Shown here piece after piece: positions 61,143 to 64,000 of a stretch of DNA of 64,000 bases. The stretch covers positions 1-64,000 of the forward strand of contig CANGIQ010000006.1 of assembly GCA_947453965.1 (NCBI GenBank), read 5' to 3'. Numbering within the stretch: the first letter of the stretch is position 1; every line of letters begins with the position of its first letter. Both the position numbers and the translations under genes were made by a program. The notes under the pieces were generated by a model. That model was not told the origin of the DNA. It made no database searches and saw only the letters and a program-made list of their open reading frames with translations. The DNA comes from Comamonadaceae bacterium (GTDB lineage Bacteria > Pseudomonadota > Gammaproteobacteria > Burkholderiales > Burkholderiaceae_C).

Positions 61143-61669
61143 AACCGCTCATTCGACTGGTTGAGTTTGCCCTGGCCGCCTTGATGCTGGGCATGGTGGT
61201 GATGGTGTTTGGCAACGTCGTGCTGCGTTACGGATTTAACTCCGGCATCACGGTGTCGGAAGAACTGTCACGGGTGTTTTTTGTCTGGCTGACCTTTCTT
61301 GGTGCGATTTTGGCCATGCACGAAAGTGCCCACCTGGGGGTGACCAACGTGGTGGAGCGCATGACGCGCCGCGGCAAGCTCATCAGCGCAGGCATTTGCC
61401 AGGTGCTGATCATCACCTGCAGCGTCATATTGGTCTGGGGCACTTGGAGTCAGCACGAGATCAACGCCACCACCCGAGCACCTGTCACCAGCCTGCCTCT
61501 GATTTGGGTGTTTGGTGTGGGCTATTTGACGGGCACTTTGATTGCCGTGCATGCCGTGCACAAACTGTGGCGAATCTTGACCGGTCAAATCACGGATGAA
61601 GAGCTCATCGAAGTGATCGAGGAAGACAGCGTTGTTCCCCCGATGTCCTTGAATGAGAAAAAAGCATGA
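61139..61669 (+). CDS. TRAP transporter small permease (DctQ-type)
   Basis: A 176-residue protein with four hydrophobic segments and the DctQ pattern ELSRVFFVWLTFLGAILAMHESAHLG. It is the small membrane subunit of a sodium-driven TRAP uptake system. It overlaps both neighbours by 4 bp. Confidence 0.9.
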   Translation: MKPLIRLVEFALAALMLGMVVMVFGNVVLRYGFNSGITVSEELSRVFFVWLTFLGAILAMHESAHLGVTNVVERMTRRGKLISAGICQVLIITCSVILVWGTWSQHEINATTRAPVTSLPLIWVFGVGYLTGTLIAVHAVHKLWRILTGQITDEELIEVIEEDSVVPPMSLNEKKA

Positions 61670-62943
61670 CCGTCCTTGTTTTTACGTTTGCTTTGCTCGG
61701 CACCATGGCGCTGGGCTTACCAGTGGCCTTTGCTTTGCTGGTCAGTGGCATTGCCTTGATGGTCACGCAGGGGCAGTTTGACACCACCATCCTGTCGCAA
61801 AAACTGATCGAAGGCGCAGACAGTTTTCCACTGCTGGCTATTCCTTTCTTCATGCTGGCGGGCGAGCTGATGAACTCGGGCGGCTTGTCCAAACGGATCG
61901 TCAACTTTGCGCTGGCTTGGGTGGGGCATATTCGCGGTGGTTTGGGTTTGGTCGCCATCTTCGCCACGGTGATCATGTCGGCCATTTCCGGCAGCGCCGC
62001 CGCCGACATCGCAGCGGTTGGCACCTTGCTGATTCCGATGATGCGCAAGGCCGGCTACAACGTGGCCCGCTCCTCCGGCTTGATTGCCGCCGCAGGCGTG
62101 CTTGGCCCCGTGATTCCACCGTCCATCGGCATGATCGTGTTTGCCGTCATGGCCAATGTGTCGATCGGCAAACTGCTCTTGGCTGGGGTGTTCCCTGGTT
62201 TGATGCTCGCAGTGGCGTTGGTGATTGCTTGGTTGTGGGTGGTGCGCAATGACAAGATCGAAGCGCTGCCACGTCAACCCATGGTGGAACGCATGCATGC
62301 GGGCATCGACGGCATCTGGGCGCTGTTGATGCCATTGGGCATCATCGGCGGTCTCAAGTTTGGCGTCTTCACGCCCACCGAAGCCGGTGTGGCGGCTTGT
62401 GTCTATGCCTTTGTGATCGGCGTGTTTGTGTACCGCGAGCTGGCCTGGCGCGATCTCTACCGCTTGTTTGTGCAAGCCGCCAAAACCACGGCGGTGGTGG
62501 TGTTCATGATTGCTGCTGCGCTGGTGTCGGCCTTTTTAATCACCACCAGCGAAGTGCCCCAGCAAGTGGCCGCCATGTTGGAGCCATTCATTGGCCAACC
62601 CAAGCTGCTGATGTTTGTGATCATGGTGCTGATTGTGGTTATTGGCACCGCGCTGGACTTTGCGCCCACGCTGATGATCTTGACTCCTGTGCTGATGCCC
62701 GTGATCAAGCAGGCGGGCATCGACCCCATCTATTTCGGCGTGTTGTTCATCATCAACAACTCGATTGGCTTGATCACACCACCGGTGGGCATTGTGCTCA
62801 ATGTGGTGTGTGGCATTTCCAAAATTTCAATGAACGAGCTGATGAAAGGGCTGTGGCCTTTCCTGATCGCTGAATTGATCGTGCTGTTTTTGCTGGTGCT
62901 GTTCCCCTCGTTGGTGCTGGTGCCGCTCAAGTGGCTGATGTAG
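61666..62943 (+). CDS. TRAP transporter large permease (DctM-type)
   Basis: A 425-residue, very hydrophobic DctM protein with about 12 membrane segments. Hallmarks are PLLAIPFFMLAGELMNSGG, GSAAADIAAVGTLLIP and NNSIGLITPPVG. It forms the transport channel with DctQ and the receptor that follows. Confidence 0.95.
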   Translation: MTVLVFTFALLGTMALGLPVAFALLVSGIALMVTQGQFDTTILSQKLIEGADSFPLLAIPFFMLAGELMNSGGLSKRIVNFALAWVGHIRGGLGLVAIFATVIMSAISGSAAADIAAVGTLLIPMMRKAGYNVARSSGLIAAAGVLGPVIPPSIGMIVFAVMANVSIGKLLLAGVFPGLMLAVALVIAWLWVVRNDKIEALPRQPMVERMHAGIDGIWALLMPLGIIGGLKFGVFTPTEAGVAACVYAFVIGVFVYRELAWRDLYRLFVQAAKTTAVVVFMIAAALVSAFLITTSEVPQQVAAMLEPFIGQPKLLMFVIMVLIVVIGTALDFAPTLMILTPVLMPVIKQAGIDPIYFGVLFIINNSIGLITPPVGIVLNVVCGISKISMNELMKGLWPFLIAELIVLFLLVLFPSLVLVPLKWLM

Positions 62944-63009
62944 TGGCGCATTTTTGATTTTCCGTTTTTGATTTTTCATTCCCTCACGACAAACCCAGGA
63001 GACACTGAC

Positions 63010-64000
63010 ATGACCTCATTCAAACCTTCCTTCAAACGGTTGGCCACCGCTGTGGCGATCGGCCTGCTGGCCGCTGGCGCTGCCAACGCCCAGTTCCAGG
63101 ACCGCACCTTCCGCATGTCCAACGGTGTGGGCAAAGACCATCCCATGGGCCATGGCACGGCCAAGATGAACGCCTGCACGCTGGAGAAAAGCGGCGGCAA
63201 GATGAAGGTTCAGGGCTACTGGGATTTCCAGCTGGGCAATGACTTGCAGGGCCTGCAGGCCACACGCAGCGGCACGGTGGACATGGTCAACACCTCCACA
63301 GCGCCGGTGGCGGGTGTGGTGCCCGAGTTGGGTGTGTTCGATCTGCCCTTCTTGTTCAACAGTGAAAAAGAAGCCGACCAACTGCTCGATGGCAAAGTGG
63401 GGGACTGGTTCAACGCCAAGATGCCAGCGGCAGGCTTGATCAATCTGGCTTGGTGGGAAAACGGTTTCCGCCACATGACCAACTCCAAGCGCCCGGTCAA
63501 CCGCCTCGAAGATTTCAGCGGCATCAAGATGCGCGTGATGCAAAACAAGATCTACATCGACACCTTCAACACCCTGGGCACCAACGCCGTGCCACTGGCG
63601 TTCTCAGAGGTGTATTCGGCACTTGAAACCAAAACTGTCGATGCCCAGGAAAACCCCTTCCTGAATATCCAGAACATGAAGTTCTACGAAGTGCAGAAGT
63701 ACCTCACCTTGACCAAGCACAGCTACAGCCCCAACATGCTGCTGTTCTCCAAAAAAGTGTGGGATGGTTTGTCCACCCAAGAGCAAGCCGTGCTCAAGGA
63801 ATGTGCTGCCCAAGGGCGTGATGTGCAACGCAAAATCAACCGCGAACAGTCGGACGCGAGCGTGGCTTTCTTCAAGAGCCAAGGCATGCAGGTCAACGAA
63901 ATTCCTGCGGCAGAAATGACCCGCATCCGCGAACGCACCAAGGTGATTTACGAGCAAGCTGCCAAGACCATTGGCACCGAGCCAACCAACCTGGTGTTCA
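63010..64000 (+). CDS. TRAP transporter substrate-binding protein (DctP-type), 3' partial
   Basis: Starts at the ATG at 63010 behind AGGAGAC. A signal peptide (LATAVAIGLLAAGAANA) precedes a DctP-type receptor: KDHPMGHGTAKM near 43, PELGVFDLPFLF near 107, and the conserved substrate-arginine region FSGIKMRVMQNKIY near 169. The frame runs off the right edge after about 330 codons, so only the end is missing. It completes the DctQMP set with the 2-hydroxyacid oxidase. Confidence 0.93.
   Translation, partial: MTSFKPSFKRLATAVAIGLLAAGAANAQFQDRTFRMSNGVGKDHPMGHGTAKMNACTLEKSGGKMKVQGYWDFQLGNDLQGLQATRSGTVDMVNTSTAPVAGVVPELGVFDLPFLFNSEKEADQLLDGKVGDWFNAKMPAAGLINLAWWENGFRHMTNSKRPVNRLEDFSGIKMRVMQNKIYIDTFNTLGTNAVPLAFSEVYSALETKTVDAQENPFLNIQNMKFYEVQKYLTLTKHSYSPNMLLFSKKVWDGLSTQEQAVLKECAAQGRDVQRKINREQSDASVAFFKSQGMQVNEIPAAEMTRIRERTKVIYEQAAKTIGTEPTNLVF

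Noticed and set aside
1-64000. CRISPR array, rRNA, tRNA or complete insertion sequence
   Set aside because: No regular spacer repeats, rRNA signatures or transposase genes were seen, and no cloverleaf was found in the gaps I read. Short or degenerate cases could be missed by eye.

Overview
The window looks like the chromosome of a betaproteobacterium of the order Burkholderiales, most like the Comamonadaceae. Two TctC/Bug-type solute receptors, a TRAP transporter and a FAD-linked hydroxyacid oxidase set among LysR and GntR regulators, at visibly high G+C, are typical of that group. The right quarter (about 46.7-64 kb) is ordinary metabolic chromosome. The left three quarters (1 to about 46.2 kb) are visibly richer in A+T and form one large accessory, defence-rich island. 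It abuts a decapitated IclR regulator at 46309-46638. No integrase lies in the window and the left end of the island is not seen.

Layout. (1) 1-4 kb: the end of a VIT/VWA protein and a NERD-nuclease/SF1-helicase fusion. (2) 4.3-16.8 kb: a DNA phosphorothioation (Dnd) locus. The modification genes dndB, dndC, dndD and dndE, with a phosphorothioation-associated putative methyltransferase, run leftward. A four-gene restriction-type module runs rightward and meets dndE at a shared hairpin: PLD-nuclease/SF2-helicase, a small acidic protein, an SMC-like ATPase with a half zinc hook, and a 160-aa Dnd-associated protein. Neither dndA nor the classical dptFGH genes are present. (3) 16.9-20.4 kb: macro-domain, transglutaminase-like and membrane proteins, co-oriented with and upstream of the dnd genes. 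(4) 20.6-24.3 kb: SprT-like protease, a small secreted protein, a WYL regulator and a GmrSD-type (DUF262/DUF1524) restriction protein. (5) 24.4-33.2 kb: Sel1-repeat protein, ADP-ribosylglycohydrolase, many small unknown genes, an HD hydrolase and a DnaB replicative helicase. Four copies of a pseudoknotted RNA element sit here. (6) 33.4-36.8 kb: a HIT-HNH-SF1 helicase cassette. (7) 36.9-46.2 kb: a segment flanked by related 76-77-bp blocks. It holds a TIR-like protein with a possible EVE/PUA-like sensor, a MazG-DUF2075 helicase-HIT-DUF3883 cassette, and four HTH genes including three paralogous AlpA-like ones.

Two dispersed signals tie the island together. A palindrome, GCTCA-N5-TGAGC, occurs in five promoter regions: upstream of the PT restriction operon, the SprT-WYL operon, the Sel1 operon, the RNA-element operon and dnaB. 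This suggests one island-wide regulator, and the WYL protein is the best candidate. Second, four copies of a structured RNA share a GATTTR...TTGCNG loop, compensatory stem changes and a TTTA/TAAA pseudoknot. They lie in the leaders of small unknown genes, and one is followed by an attenuator-like hairpin.

The right part is catabolic: Cho endonuclease, nitroreductase, an MsbA-like exporter, a sulfatase with a TctC receptor and LysR regulator, and a GntR-controlled operon (VOC, FAH, quinone oxidoreductase-like, TctC, AA_synth). Last come a second GntR regulator and, divergent from it, a FAD oxidase with a TRAP transporter that runs off the right edge.
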